From Mesopusillimonas faecipullorum (GTDB lineage Bacteria > Pseudomonadota > Gammaproteobacteria > Burkholderiales > Burkholderiaceae_B): a stretch of DNA of 64,000 nt. The notes below the pieces were generated by a model, which saw only the letters and a program-made list of their open reading frames with translations, searched no databases and was not told where the DNA came from. Every line of letters begins with the position of its first letter. Position 1 is the stretch's first letter. The DNA lies in the NCBI RefSeq assembly GCF_020539505.1, contig NZ_JACDXW010000006.1:1-64000 (forward strand). Direction: 5' to 3'. The position numbers were made by a program, and so were the translations under genes. Below, piece after piece: positions 8,612 through 17,200 of this stretch.

Positions 8612-9147
8612 CGCGCAAGACCACACTCAGCATCCGCCTGGATGGAGATCTGAAGCTGCGCTGGCAGGCACTTTGTCTTCGACAAGGCAGCACGCCCAGC
8701 GACGGCCTGCGGCAGATCATTGTCCGCCTTCTCAACGGTTCGGCAACGGACACGTCGCCCACTCCATCAGCACATGAGAAGCCCGATACTTCGCGGCGCC
8801 GCTTGGAACTCCGCCTGACCGAGACGGAATATGCCCGTATCGAAGCACTAGCCTTGCAGCAGGGCATGTCCGCCAATCGCTGGGTCATCCACCTGATACG
8901 GGCCAATCTCAGCGGCGAACCGCAGTTCGGCATGACGGAGCTGCGAACGCTGGGCGAATCGAATTCGAGGCTGCTTGCCATCGGCCGCAACCTGAACCAG
9001 ATCGCCAGGCATATGAACGCGGGACGCGCGCTGGAGACGGTGGTAACCGCTGAACGTATCGACACACTGACCCGGCATATCAAAACCCACACCGCGCGGG
9101 TGGCAGACATCATGCGCGCCAACATTGACCGCTGGAGGCTGGAATGA
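8608..9147 (+). CDS. mobC: MobC-type relaxosome accessory protein
   Basis: A 179-residue protein. It opens with a ribbon-helix-helix-like segment (TTLSIRLDGDLKLRWQ). After a linker comes a second DNA-binding segment (RLELRLTETEYARIEALA) leading into the MobC signature (LGESNSRLLAIGRNLNQIA). MobC proteins bind oriT next to the nick site and help the relaxase melt DNA. The gene overlaps the upstream stop and the downstream relaxase start by 4 bp each, so stoichiometric coupled synthesis with the relaxase is likely. The duplicated RHH-like segments are a little unusual, as MobC proteins are often shorter. Confidence 0.85.
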   Translation: MTRKTTLSIRLDGDLKLRWQALCLRQGSTPSDGLRQIIVRLLNGSATDTSPTPSAHEKPDTSRRRLELRLTETEYARIEALALQQGMSANRWVIHLIRANLSGEPQFGMTELRTLGESNSRLLAIGRNLNQIARHMNAGRALETVVTAERIDTLTRHIKTHTARVADIMRANIDRWRLE

Positions 9148-10139
9148 GTCTGGTCATTGATGGAATTTTGAAGGACTGGGGCGAACGCATCTATACCAAG
9201 CCCGTCACCAGCCAAGGCGTAAAGCGCACGGTGACGCGATCACGCACTTCGCCACCCTCTACGCCTCTACTGCTGACCGGCAGCGCTCGGGTCCGTGACA
9301 AGTTGATGCTCACCACTCGCAAAGCGCCCGAAGTCATGGTGAAGATCTCCGGCGGCGGCAAAGGCATCGCGCAGGTGAAAGCACACCTCGACTACATATC
9401 GCGCAACGGCCTGGTAGCGTTGGAGAACGAAGACGGTGAAATCATCCTTGGCCGTGAGGCAGTGCAGGACGTTCGCGACGAATGGAAAAGCGGCCAGTAC
9501 GGGTTGCCTGACAACGGCTCGCGGCGCGAAACGTTCAATATCGTGCTGTCCATGCCGCCCGGCACCGACCGACGCGCAGTCAATGACGCTATCCGTGCAT
9601 TCGCGAAAACGGAGTTCGGCGCCAACCACGCGTATGTCTTCGCCATCCATGACGATGAAGCCCATCCTCACGGCCACCTTTGCGTTAAGGCGCTGGGTCT
9701 CGACGGCAGCCGGCTCAACCCACGAAAAGCGGATCTGCAACGCTGGAGGGAGCGCTTCGCCGAGGCGCTGCGCGAACAAGGCATCAAGGCCAACGCCACA
9801 CCGCGTAGGGCACGCTCTAACACGCGTACTACGGTCAAGCAGGCGACGCGACATGCCGCCAAGCGTGGCAAGAGCACCAAAGCGGCCGAGCGGGAACAAC
9901 GCGGCCTTTCCGGCGTTTCATGCGCTATCAGGAACGGCTACGGACACATTGCAAAAGCTTTGGCGGCTGGTGACATAGAGGACAAATCGCTTGCCCTGGA
10001 AATTGTCCGGTTCCTGGACCCCTCGCAGGACAGGACGCTACAGGTTCCACAGCGTAGCCAGAGCAGCGCAGAAGTGACCAAGGACGCCCAGCAACTGGAT
10101 AAGACCAACCACCCAGGCAAAGGCGACCTGAGCCGTTGA
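9144..10139 (+). CDS. MOBP-type relaxase
   Basis: A 331-residue DNA relaxase expected to nick at oriT and pilot the strand to a recipient. Residues from about 60 on form the relaxase domain. The candidate catalytic Tyr lies in HLDYISRNG, and the metal-binding histidine motif is HDDEAHPHGHLCVKALG, the HxDxxxxPHxH form of the VirD2/MobA type. The protein lacks a helicase or primase domain. A basic region rich in Arg and Lys follows the catalytic core. It is encoded last in the four-gene overlapping operon. Which coupling protein and channel it uses is unknown, because the element encodes no VirD4. Confidence 0.9.
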   Translation: MSLVIDGILKDWGERIYTKPVTSQGVKRTVTRSRTSPPSTPLLLTGSARVRDKLMLTTRKAPEVMVKISGGGKGIAQVKAHLDYISRNGLVALENEDGEIILGREAVQDVRDEWKSGQYGLPDNGSRRETFNIVLSMPPGTDRRAVNDAIRAFAKTEFGANHAYVFAIHDDEAHPHGHLCVKALGLDGSRLNPRKADLQRWRERFAEALREQGIKANATPRRARSNTRTTVKQATRHAAKRGKSTKAAEREQRGLSGVSCAIRNGYGHIAKALAAGDIEDKSLALEIVRFLDPSQDRTLQVPQRSQSSAEVTKDAQQLDKTNHPGKGDLSR

Positions 10140-10164
10140 TTGATTGCGCAAGAAGGACCATAAG

Positions 10165-10422
10165 ATGGCTTTACGCTACGACGCCTTGCAAGACTACTGC
10201 GATGATCCAGTGCGCACTGGTGACGTGCAGGTAATTCTGTATGCGCATTACTGGAAGGGCTTTTCCTTGGCCGTGCTGGACGGCATTACAGAGCACCCCG
10301 TCATGGACGACAAAGGCCGACCGTACCGGTTCCGAACCGTAGAAATGGCCCTGGCGGAACTGGCGAACATTTCGTACCTGTCCGACCGCATCATCATTGA
10401 CCGTCGCATGTGGTGGCCGTAA
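10165..10422 (+). CDS. Small conserved-looking hypothetical protein
   Basis: An 85-residue acidic protein between the relaxase and the VirB5 gene. The ATG at 10165 was chosen because AAGGA lies 8 nt upstream. An earlier in-frame codon near 10144 has no RBS. No domain is recognised. It contains several aromatic residues (ILYAHYWKGF, MWWP at the end) and no membrane segment or signal. Its position suggests a regulator or accessory factor of transfer, but nothing in the sequence proves it. Confidence 0.65.
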   Translation: MALRYDALQDYCDDPVRTGDVQVILYAHYWKGFSLAVLDGITEHPVMDDKGRPYRFRTVEMALAELANISYLSDRIIIDRRMWWP

Positions 10423-10450
10423 TCGGGAAACTACTTTGCATTAACCGTAA

Positions 10451-10472
10451 GTACAATCAACTTCAGTTGTAC
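10451..10472. promoter_or_regulatory. Inverted repeat GTACAA-n10-TTGTAC, possible operator
   Basis: GTACAA (10451-10456) and TTGTAC (10467-10472) are exact complements about 210 bp upstream of virB5. A further TTAACC lies outside each arm in direct orientation. A repressor site for the virB5-virB6 operon is a reasonable guess. Confidence 0.4.
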
Positions 10473-10498
10473 CTTTAACCACAACGAACGTTGCACCG

Positions 10499-10612
10499 CC
10501 CCAAGGACGCCTAGCGTACCGGGTGCCGACCCAAAAAGAAGGGTTCCGACCGCCGAGAGCAGATCGGCCGCTTAGTCGCCCCAAGAACGCTTTGCCGTAC
10601 TGGGCGCGGTCC
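10499..10612 (+). repeat. Imperfect 34-bp direct repeat, 80 bp apart
   Basis: CCCCAAGGACGCCTAGCGTA... at 10499-10532 is repeated with several changes as CCCCAAGAACGCTTTGCCGTA... at 10579-10612. Both copies lie in the leader of the virB5 operon. They could be binding sites for a regulator or the product of local duplication. Confidence 0.45.
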
Positions 10613-10679
10613 TTGAACAGACCGACAGACCGGACAGCACGGTCCTACGTTCGCCCTCAACCTCTCAGGAGTGGCGAAC

Positions 10680-11405
10680 ATGAAGAAACTATCAGCCTCT
10701 TGCATTATGGCCGTCGGCATTGCCGCATCGTCGGCCGCCTTCGCACAAATCCCCGTGACAGATGGCGCTTCCATCGCCAAGAGCGTGGAAAACCAGATCG
10801 AGACGATGGCGAAGTGGAAGATGCAATACGACCAGATGGTCAGCCAGATCGACCAGATGAAGCAGCAATACGCTGCGGTCACTGGCGCGCGCGGCATGGG
10901 TGAACTGTTCAACAACCCGCAGTTGCGAGACTACCTGCCGCAAGACTGGCAAGGCGTCTATGACAGCGTGAAATCAGGCGGCTATGCCGGCCTGAGCGGG
11001 CGCGCTGAATCCATCTACGAAAACAACAAGGTGTATGACGCCTGCACCGGCTTTGCCTCGAACGAGCAGCGCGCGAACTGCGAAGCGCAGGCTGTCAAAG
11101 GCGCGCAAGACAAAGCCTTTGCGCTCGATGCCTATGACGCGGCGAAAAACCGCCTCAGCCAAATCGACCAGCTGATGCAGCAGATCAACCAAACGCAGGA
11201 CCCGAAAGCCATTGCTGAACTGCAAGGGCGCATCGCAGTCGAGCAGGCCATGATTCAGAACGAGCAGACCAAGCTACAGATGTACCAGATGGTTGCGGCA
11301 GCCGAAGACCGCCTACAGCAGCAACGGCGGAAGGAGATCAACGCAAAGATTGTTGATCAACGGGGCTACCCCACTCTTCAAGTCTTCAACCCGCTTGCAC
11401 GCTAA
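10680..11405 (+). CDS. virB5: VirB5-family type IV secretion pilus protein
   Basis: 241 residues from the ATG at 10680, with AGGAG 8 nt upstream. A signal peptide (MKKLSASCIMAVGIAASSAA, cleavage after AFA) sends it to the periplasm. The mature part is mostly alpha-helical and Gln-rich with heptad-like repeats (QYDQMVSQIDQMKQQYAAV), two cysteines (YDACTGF, NCEAQ) and a long C-terminal helical hairpin, all typical of VirB5/TrbJ-type minor pilins. VirB5 sits at the pilus tip and contributes to recipient-cell contact. It starts a four-gene unit ending with virB6. No pilin VirB2 or assembly ATPase is nearby. Confidence 0.88.
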   Translation: MKKLSASCIMAVGIAASSAAFAQIPVTDGASIAKSVENQIETMAKWKMQYDQMVSQIDQMKQQYAAVTGARGMGELFNNPQLRDYLPQDWQGVYDSVKSGGYAGLSGRAESIYENNKVYDACTGFASNEQRANCEAQAVKGAQDKAFALDAYDAAKNRLSQIDQLMQQINQTQDPKAIAELQGRIAVEQAMIQNEQTKLQMYQMVAAAEDRLQQQRRKEINAKIVDQRGYPTLQVFNPLAR

Positions 11406-11415
11406 GGAGAACATC

Positions 11416-11862
11416 ATGGCTCCGTTCTACGCAATCACACTGGTCCCAGTGGTAACGCTATGCCTTGCCATCTATCGCTTCTGGGCTTGCGCTCGCCGCC
11501 TGAGTCCCGAGTATTACCGAGAGCTTTTGCGGCGTGCGCCGCTGATGAGAACCCTTGATGTCGTGGCTATCGGTATGGCTGTTTTCACTGCCTACTACGC
11601 GGCTATGGGCTGGTTTGGATTCACGCTGCCGTTCATTGATGAAGAACCGTTGCCGCCTTGGATGAACATCATCCTGTCTGCCGTCACATCCATTGCGTGC
11701 ATCGGCATCGTTTGGACAAACGCGCCAAATCGCTTCACACAGCCGACATGGGGCGGCATGCGCGAAAGCGTCGTGCGAACCCTTGTAGCGTTACGCATCA
11801 TTGAGGCCGCCGAAGTGGCCCACGCACTCGACATCATCAACGCACGTGAGGCACACAAATGA
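11416..11862 (+). CDS. Small inner-membrane protein in the T4SS unit
   Basis: 148 residues from the ATG at 11416, with AAGGAG 6 nt upstream. Three hydrophobic segments suggest an inner-membrane protein: the N-terminus (FYAITLVPVVTLCLAIYRFW), a middle one (VVAIGMAVFTAYYAAMGWFG) and another (IILSAVTSIACIGIVW). The C-terminal 45 residues are soluble and basic. I do not recognise the family. Between virB5 and the EexN gene it may be an accessory of the secretion channel or part of an exclusion system. It overlaps the next gene by 4 bp. Confidence 0.75.
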   Translation: MAPFYAITLVPVVTLCLAIYRFWACARRLSPEYYRELLRRAPLMRTLDVVAIGMAVFTAYYAAMGWFGFTLPFIDEEPLPPWMNIILSAVTSIACIGIVWTNAPNRFTQPTWGGMRESVVRTLVALRIIEAAEVAHALDIINAREAHK

Positions 11863-12119
11863 AAAACATCCTCTTCCCTTTCTTCATCGCGCTCACGCTG
11901 GCAGCTTGCGGCGAGAACACCCCCGTTCAAACCGTCGATTGGTACAAGGCGCATGCCCCCGAACGCAATGCGATGATCGCGAAGTGCGAAGCCAGTCCTG
12001 GCGAGTTCGCCGCATCCGCCAACTGCATCAACGCCAAGACAGCGGCAAACCATCTGGCCGTCGACAAGCGGGACTATTTCGACCTGACACCGATCAATCC
12101 GCTCAAGGGAGGTCAATAA
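11859..12119 (+). CDS. EexN-family entry exclusion lipoprotein
   Basis: An 86-residue small lipoprotein with a hydrophobic leader and lipobox LTLAAC (Cys at about residue 18), followed by the short EexN-like body: VDWYKAHAPERNAMIAKCEA, then a conserved second cysteine in NCINAKTA. EexN proteins are found in VirB-type conjugation loci next to virB6 and are thought to make the host refuse a second copy of the same element. The gene overlaps its upstream neighbour by 4 bp and ends 1 bp before the virB6 start, so it is made with VirB6. Confidence 0.85.
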   Translation: MKNILFPFFIALTLAACGENTPVQTVDWYKAHAPERNAMIAKCEASPGEFAASANCINAKTAANHLAVDKRDYFDLTPINPLKGGQ

Positions 12120-12120
12120 C

Positions 12121-13173
12121 ATGGGATTCGCCTTATTCCAGTGGATAGGCAGCAGCGTCGAAGCGATGCTGAACACCTTCGTATCGGAAACCGCTTCAAA
12201 CGTCATCCTCGGCTTTCAAATGCTGATGCTGACCGGCGTCACGCTGTACATCACCTTGACTGGCTACGCCATCAGCGCGGGCGCGGTTGAAGCTCCCTTT
12301 CAGACCTTCATCAAGCAGTGCATGAAGATCCTCATCATCACGGCATTCTGCATGACGGCTGATTCCTACACGGCTACCGTCGTGTCGGCCATTCAAGGTC
12401 TGGAGACAGGCCTGGCCGACATCATGTCCACGTCTAGCGCTCAAGCGACGAGCATCTATCAAGTTCTGGATAACTCGGCGGGAAAAGGGCTTAACGTGGC
12501 TTACGACATGCTAGGCAAAGTCGCAAAGCGCGAGTTCTACGAATTAGGTCATATGTTCTGGGATGCCCTGAATGCACTCATGATGGCCATTGCCGTGTTT
12601 CTTATTCATTTGCCTGCGGCCGCGACCATCATCATGGCAAAGCTCGGTCTCGGAATAATGCTTGGTCTCGGACCACTGTTTATCGCGGCGCTAATGTTCC
12701 CAGTCACCGCGAAATGGTTCGACAAATGGTTTGAGCAGGCACTGGCCTACATCCTTGAAATTGCCATCACAATGGTTATCGTCTCTGTCGGTGTGGCCCT
12801 ATTCAAGGCGCTGTTCGACAGGGTAATAAGTACGACCACGGACAATCCCATAAATTCGTTTGTGCAGATCATCGTTCTTGCCTTGATCATCTTCTTCGCG
12901 CAGAGAAAAACGAGTGGCTTAGGGGCGAGACTGGCTGGCGGCATCGCCTTTGACGCAGTGACATTCAGGAGCATGGCGCAGGGTATTGGCAACGTGGTGA
13001 ATCCTAAGACGACTCGCCGCGATATGCAGTCGGGCATGATGGTTACTGCTGGCCGAACCAACCACATGATTGCAGGCAACACCATGTGGAACCCAGCCTA
13101 TCGGCAACACGTCTTGCAGAACATGGGCAAGAACTGGGGACCGGCAACGGGCGGCTCCGTCAACGGTAAGTGA
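12121..13173 (+). CDS. virB6: VirB6/TrbL-family T4SS inner-membrane channel protein
   Basis: A 350-residue polytopic membrane protein of the VirB6 family. Hydrophobic segments occur near residues 25-50, 65-85, 150-180, 180-205, 215-240 and 250-265. The conserved central patch with Gly-rich helices and Trp (LGLGPLFIAALMFPVTAKWF) is present. VirB6 helps form the inner-membrane translocation channel. Its companions VirB3, VirB4 and VirB7 to VirB11 are absent. Length is normal (about 300-350). A strong terminator follows at 13195. It could replace the VirB6 of a helper machine rather than build a machine of its own. Confidence 0.9.
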   Translation: MGFALFQWIGSSVEAMLNTFVSETASNVILGFQMLMLTGVTLYITLTGYAISAGAVEAPFQTFIKQCMKILIITAFCMTADSYTATVVSAIQGLETGLADIMSTSSAQATSIYQVLDNSAGKGLNVAYDMLGKVAKREFYELGHMFWDALNALMMAIAVFLIHLPAAATIIMAKLGLGIMLGLGPLFIAALMFPVTAKWFDKWFEQALAYILEIAITMVIVSVGVALFKALFDRVISTTTDNPINSFVQIIVLALIIFFAQRKTSGLGARLAGGIAFDAVTFRSMAQGIGNVVNPKTTRRDMQSGMMVTAGRTNHMIAGNTMWNPAYRQHVLQNMGKNWGPATGGSVNGK

Positions 13174-13194
13174 GGTGCATATTGCGTCCGCATC

Positions 13195-13219
13195 GGCCTC
13201 GCCATCAGCGAGGCCTTTT
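13195..13219 (+). terminator. Rho-independent terminator after virB6
   Basis: GGCCTCGC (13195-13202) pairs with GCGAGGCC (13208-13215) around loop CATCA and is followed by TTTTC. It ends the virB5-virB6 unit. Confidence 0.88.
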
Positions 13220-13229
13220 CATTTATGGC

Positions 13230-13826
13230 CGCACATATCTCCGCGCTACGCTTGGGCAACCCCTTCGGTTGCATCCCGCGCCCGTTCTTGCCGGACTGGC
13301 CGCGGGGGCAGGCCCAGGCGGCTTCGCCTTGTTCCTCCCCCCGGCCGACAGGCTGCATGGCTTCCAGAGGCATCAAGGGTGAAGGCTTCGCCCGGGATCC
13401 TCACCCGTTCCCTACGCTGCGCTTCGGGCTGCGGCTTCCGGTCCCGCCCTTGACCCCTCTTCCGGCCAAACGGCGTCAGTAGTGGTGCTATCAAGCGGAT
13501 CACGGGTGAAGGGGTTGGTGCGGCCCGCAGCCCACAGGGCGAGGACACGGCCCCTTGACGCGGCAGGAGCGCCCCACGCTATGCCCGGGGGCAGGAGTTC
13601 CGGGCCAAGGGCCCGCAACCCCTGCTCCCGAGGCTCCCGCCGGCGAGGGTGGAGAGTCCAGAGAGGCAAAGCCTCTTTGGAACCTACGGCTAGTACGCAG
13701 CCGATATTGCGGTCCATAGCAGGTAAAACAAGACAACTTCAGCGCACCACCTCTGTGGCTACGTGTACCTAAACCAAATTACCCATACTTCTTGTAAGAT
13801 CGAGTTACCTACGGCAAGGAGGCACC
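13230..13826. other. GC-rich structured non-coding region
   Basis: About 600 bp between virB6 and the VbhA-like gene. It is very GC-rich until about 13700, rich in inverted repeats (for example GGGTGA...TCACCC around 13378-13407 and the large palindrome at 13586-13630), and then turns AT-richer before the next gene. The open frames across it have no recognisable protein character. It may contain a transfer origin, a structured RNA or a maintenance site. Confidence 0.5.
13586..13630. repeat. Long imperfect palindrome
   Basis: CGGGGGCAGGAGTT (13586-13599) pairs with AACCCCTGCTCCCG (13617-13630) with two mismatches, and inside it GGGCC (13602-13606) pairs with GGCCC (13610-13614). No T-run follows, so it is not a classic terminator. 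A relaxase or replication site is possible. Confidence 0.55.
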
Positions 13827-14060
13827 ATGGCAGGCACAGGTAAATGCAGGCAACAGCCCCACAAAACCATATCGGATACCGAACGCAGCCGCCGGCAATC
13901 GGCAGTTAACTATGCGCGGGCCTCTGTCGGTTTAGAAGGTTTCTCGCTCAGTGAAGCAGATGAGGCCCACGCTCAGCGTTTCGTTGATGGTCAGATAAGC
14001 CTGCAAGAGTTTGTGCAGCCGCGCGCTGACGCATTAGCACTCCCAAAGTCTTCGTCATGA
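13827..14060 (+). CDS. VbhA-family antitoxin (orphan)
   Basis: A 77-residue protein with the VbhA antitoxin pattern: a basic segment followed by AVNYARASVGLEGFSLSE and then QRFVDGQISLQEFV. VbhA proteins bind and silence Fic-domain AMP-transferases such as VbhT, which are encoded immediately downstream. The ATG at 13827 has AAGGAGG about 8 nt upstream. Here no Fic protein follows: the next overlapping frame has 51 codons and no HPFx(D/E)GN motif. The antitoxin is therefore orphaned, or acts on a toxin encoded elsewhere, for example on a helper plasmid. Confidence 0.8.
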   Translation: MAGTGKCRQQPHKTISDTERSRRQSAVNYARASVGLEGFSLSEADEAHAQRFVDGQISLQEFVQPRADALALPKSSS

Positions 14061-14212
14061 CGAAGAAATTTAGGATTTGGGGACTAGTGCAGGATAGGCT
14101 GTCGCCGGGTTTTGTGTTACCCATAAGCCAATATAAGGTCCCGAGAGAACAAGACTGCGAAGCCAGCTGCGTTCTCCACTATTTCGACAATTCACAAACC
14201 GATAAAGCGTGA
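14057..14212 (+). CDS. 51-codon ORF overlapping the antitoxin stop
   Basis: ATG at 14057 overlaps the antitoxin TGA by 4 bp (ATGA), the arrangement expected for the toxin gene of the pair. The frame ends at a TGA after 51 codons and encodes no recognisable Fic sequence (it begins MTKKFRIWGLVQDRLS). It may be the scar of a deleted toxin gene joined to unrelated DNA, or a genuine small protein. Low certainty. Confidence 0.3.
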   Translation: MTKKFRIWGLVQDRLSPGFVLPISQYKVPREQDCEASCVLHYFDNSQTDKA

Positions 14213-14294
14213 GCGCATTTCCATGCTGCTGCGGCGGACGGCATAGAGGACTTCCCTCCGAGCAGTGAACAGGACTTGACTGCCAAGGATTTAG

Positions 14295-17200
14295 ATGAAC
14301 ACCATCTTGGACGTTCCAATCACGTCAGTTACTTCACTAACCGCAGAGAGAGCGGTAGTTGTAATTAGGTCTATCCTGCGATCTGAATGCGCCTATGCTC
14401 GAATAAGCCCGAGCGCTTTGACAATATCGAGTCGACTTACTACTGCGGATGGTGGCATCGACGCCGAAATTAATGCCTCACCGAACAGCACGGTTCCTAG
14501 CGATTGCATCTTTCAGGCAGGCCTTACTGGGTTCCAGATTAAATCCGGCACATCATTTAAGCCCTGGACAAAGAGCAGCATTAAAGGGGAGCTTCTGGAT
14601 AGCAAGGGACAGCTTTACACTGAAGTGGAGCGACTTGTACGCCGCCGTGGATTCTATACAATTATTTGCACCGGCCATGATCTAACCCCCGAACAACGCA
14701 ATACCGCGCGAAGCGAGATCGCTTCAGTATTGGCTGAAGTGGGTTACCCTGACTACGAAGGTCTATTAGAAGTTCTTGGTGCCAGCCAACTTTCAGAGTT
14801 TGCGGAGCGATATCCAGGAACAGCATCTTTGCTCGCAACAGATCCGATTCAAGAGGCATTGGTCCTTGAAGAATGGCAACATGATGCACATATGGCAAAT
14901 GTGTTCGAGATATCCACGGAGCAGAATGAATTAATATCTCAGATTCGCAAAGGGTTGCAGGGCGAAGTTAAGCATTTCCGAGTACTGGGTGAACCAGGTC
15001 TAGGCAAAACTCGCATAGTCCTCGAAGCCGTAAAAGACGAGAATATTGCTCCCTATGTACTCTATGTCCAACATGGAGCACTGTTTGGACAGACCAAACT
15101 TTTCCGCCAACTAATAAGATCGGGCTATAGCAGGCCTTTGGTGCTTGTAATTGATGAGCTTCAAGAGCCAGAGATGTCAGATATCTGGAGACACTTGAAG
15201 TCCCGCTGCGGTCAAATGAAGCTAGTAACACTTGATCACGGAAGAGACGAAACTTTCGATGAGGAAATTGAACGCCTTAACGTTCCGCGACTATCCGACG
15301 ACACGATCAGAAAGATACTCGCTAATCGCGTCGGCGACTCAAACGAACTTGATCGCTGGGTCCAAATTTGCGAAGGTTCTCCACGTGTTGCCCAGGCAGT
15401 TGCGGACAATCTGCGGGCAAACCCTCAAGATCTGTTGAAGCCACCATCGACGGTGCCGATTTGGACGCGATTCCTGCACGGTTACAGCGGCAAGAATGAA
15501 GTCACAACCCGACAAATAGACTGCGTCACGCAGCATTTAGCCTTGTTTAGCCGATTTGGTTATGAGGATCCGGTGGGTAGCGAAGCCGTATATATTGCCG
15601 AACAAATCCGCAAGGCAGACCCTACGATTGGATGGGCAAGGTTCCAAGAAATCATCCAGACTCTACGTGCGCGCAGAGTACTCCAGGGAAGCAGAACATT
15701 GTTTTTCGTACCCAAAGCGCTTCATATTTATTTATGGAGGCAATTTTGGGAGCAGTATGGTAGGGGGTTCGATTTTATCGAGACATTTTCCAGCATGCCA
15801 GAGACTTTACATGCCTGGTTCATGAATATGTTCAAGTTTGCAGGCCATGCCGCAACGACGCACATCACCAATGAAATCCTTCGAGTAGACGGAGTTTTTT
15901 CTCAGAGAGCCGCTTTAACGTCGGAGAAAGGCTCACGATTCATGTCTATTTTGGCAGAAGCCAATCCGGGTGCGGTGTTAAGGCTTCTCGAAACTACCGT
16001 GAATACGTGGACGGATCAGGACCTTTTGGACTTTAAAGACAACAGACAAAACCTGGTGTGGGCTCTGGAAAAAATTGCCGTCTGGCCAACTTACACGGTC
16101 CGGGCGATTCAGGTTTTAACCAAATTCGCCGTTAATGAGAATGCGGATTTTTCCAACAATGCAACTGGAACCCTTGTTGGCTTGTTTCGAATCGGACCGG
16201 AAGCCGCTGCGACTGAAGCCTCTCCCGAGGTCAGGCTTCCGGCAATGCTCCAGCTTTTGCGTACGAGAGGGATGGCAGAGCGCAAACTCGCCCTCAAGGC
16301 AATGCAGGCTGCACTTGACACTCGCAGCAGAGGGTTCAGGATCGTTGGTCCCGAGTATCAAGGGTTGAAAGAGAGGGCTAACCTCTGGATTCCCGGCACA
16401 TATGGCGACTGGTGGCAAGCGCAGTATTTGTATTTCCAAGCTTTAGTCGAAGAAACCCAAAATTGGCCGCCTGAGTTTCGGACTGATCTTAATCTGGCAT
16501 TACTAGATGCTGTAGAGCAACAGATTCATATTCCGCCATGTACAGAATTAGCCTTCATTGTTTTGGATCGTCTTATTGACGACACGACGATGGAGCCGGG
16601 GAAATTGAATTCGTTTTTCTGGCATTACAGAGAATACGGAGTCAAAAATAAAGATCCCGATATTTCCACCAGATTACATCGGGCTGAGCGCCGCTACACA
16701 AAGCGAGATTTAGCGAGCAGATTTCGGCGATATGTGATTGATGTAGAGTGGCTTGAATGGGACAACGATTTTCGTCAGCGACGAGGCAGGAATAAAAGTC
16801 GTGCCAAGGCACTCGTCGACGCCTTGGTTTGCCGCATTGCTAGGACGCCAGACGGACTCAGCCACCTTTTAGACCAGCTTGCGCCAACGAAGGGCACTCC
16901 CGCACTATGGTATTTTGGCGACAAGTTGGCACAAAGTGATCCCGGACACGTTTTCTTTCCTGTACTCACCCAGCGAACACTGGAAACGAAGCATCAAGTG
17001 TGCTTGCATGGGTATATGTCGGGACTTCGAGAGCTCGATCCGTCCTTCTATTTTTCTAAACTTAGAGCTTTTTTGAACGCTGAAGACTCGGCTTGGCTAG
17101 GGGCGACTATCGCTCTTCACTCCGATTATGATGACGAATTATTCGCTCGGTGCCTAAGCGCACTGGAAATGAGTTGGATAGATCCAAATGTGTTCGGAGC

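Noticed and set aside
13246-13772. Overlapping frames of up to 101 codons in the GC-rich stretch
   Set aside because: High GC produces long open frames on all strands. Their translations are low-complexity Arg/Pro/Gly and show no domain.
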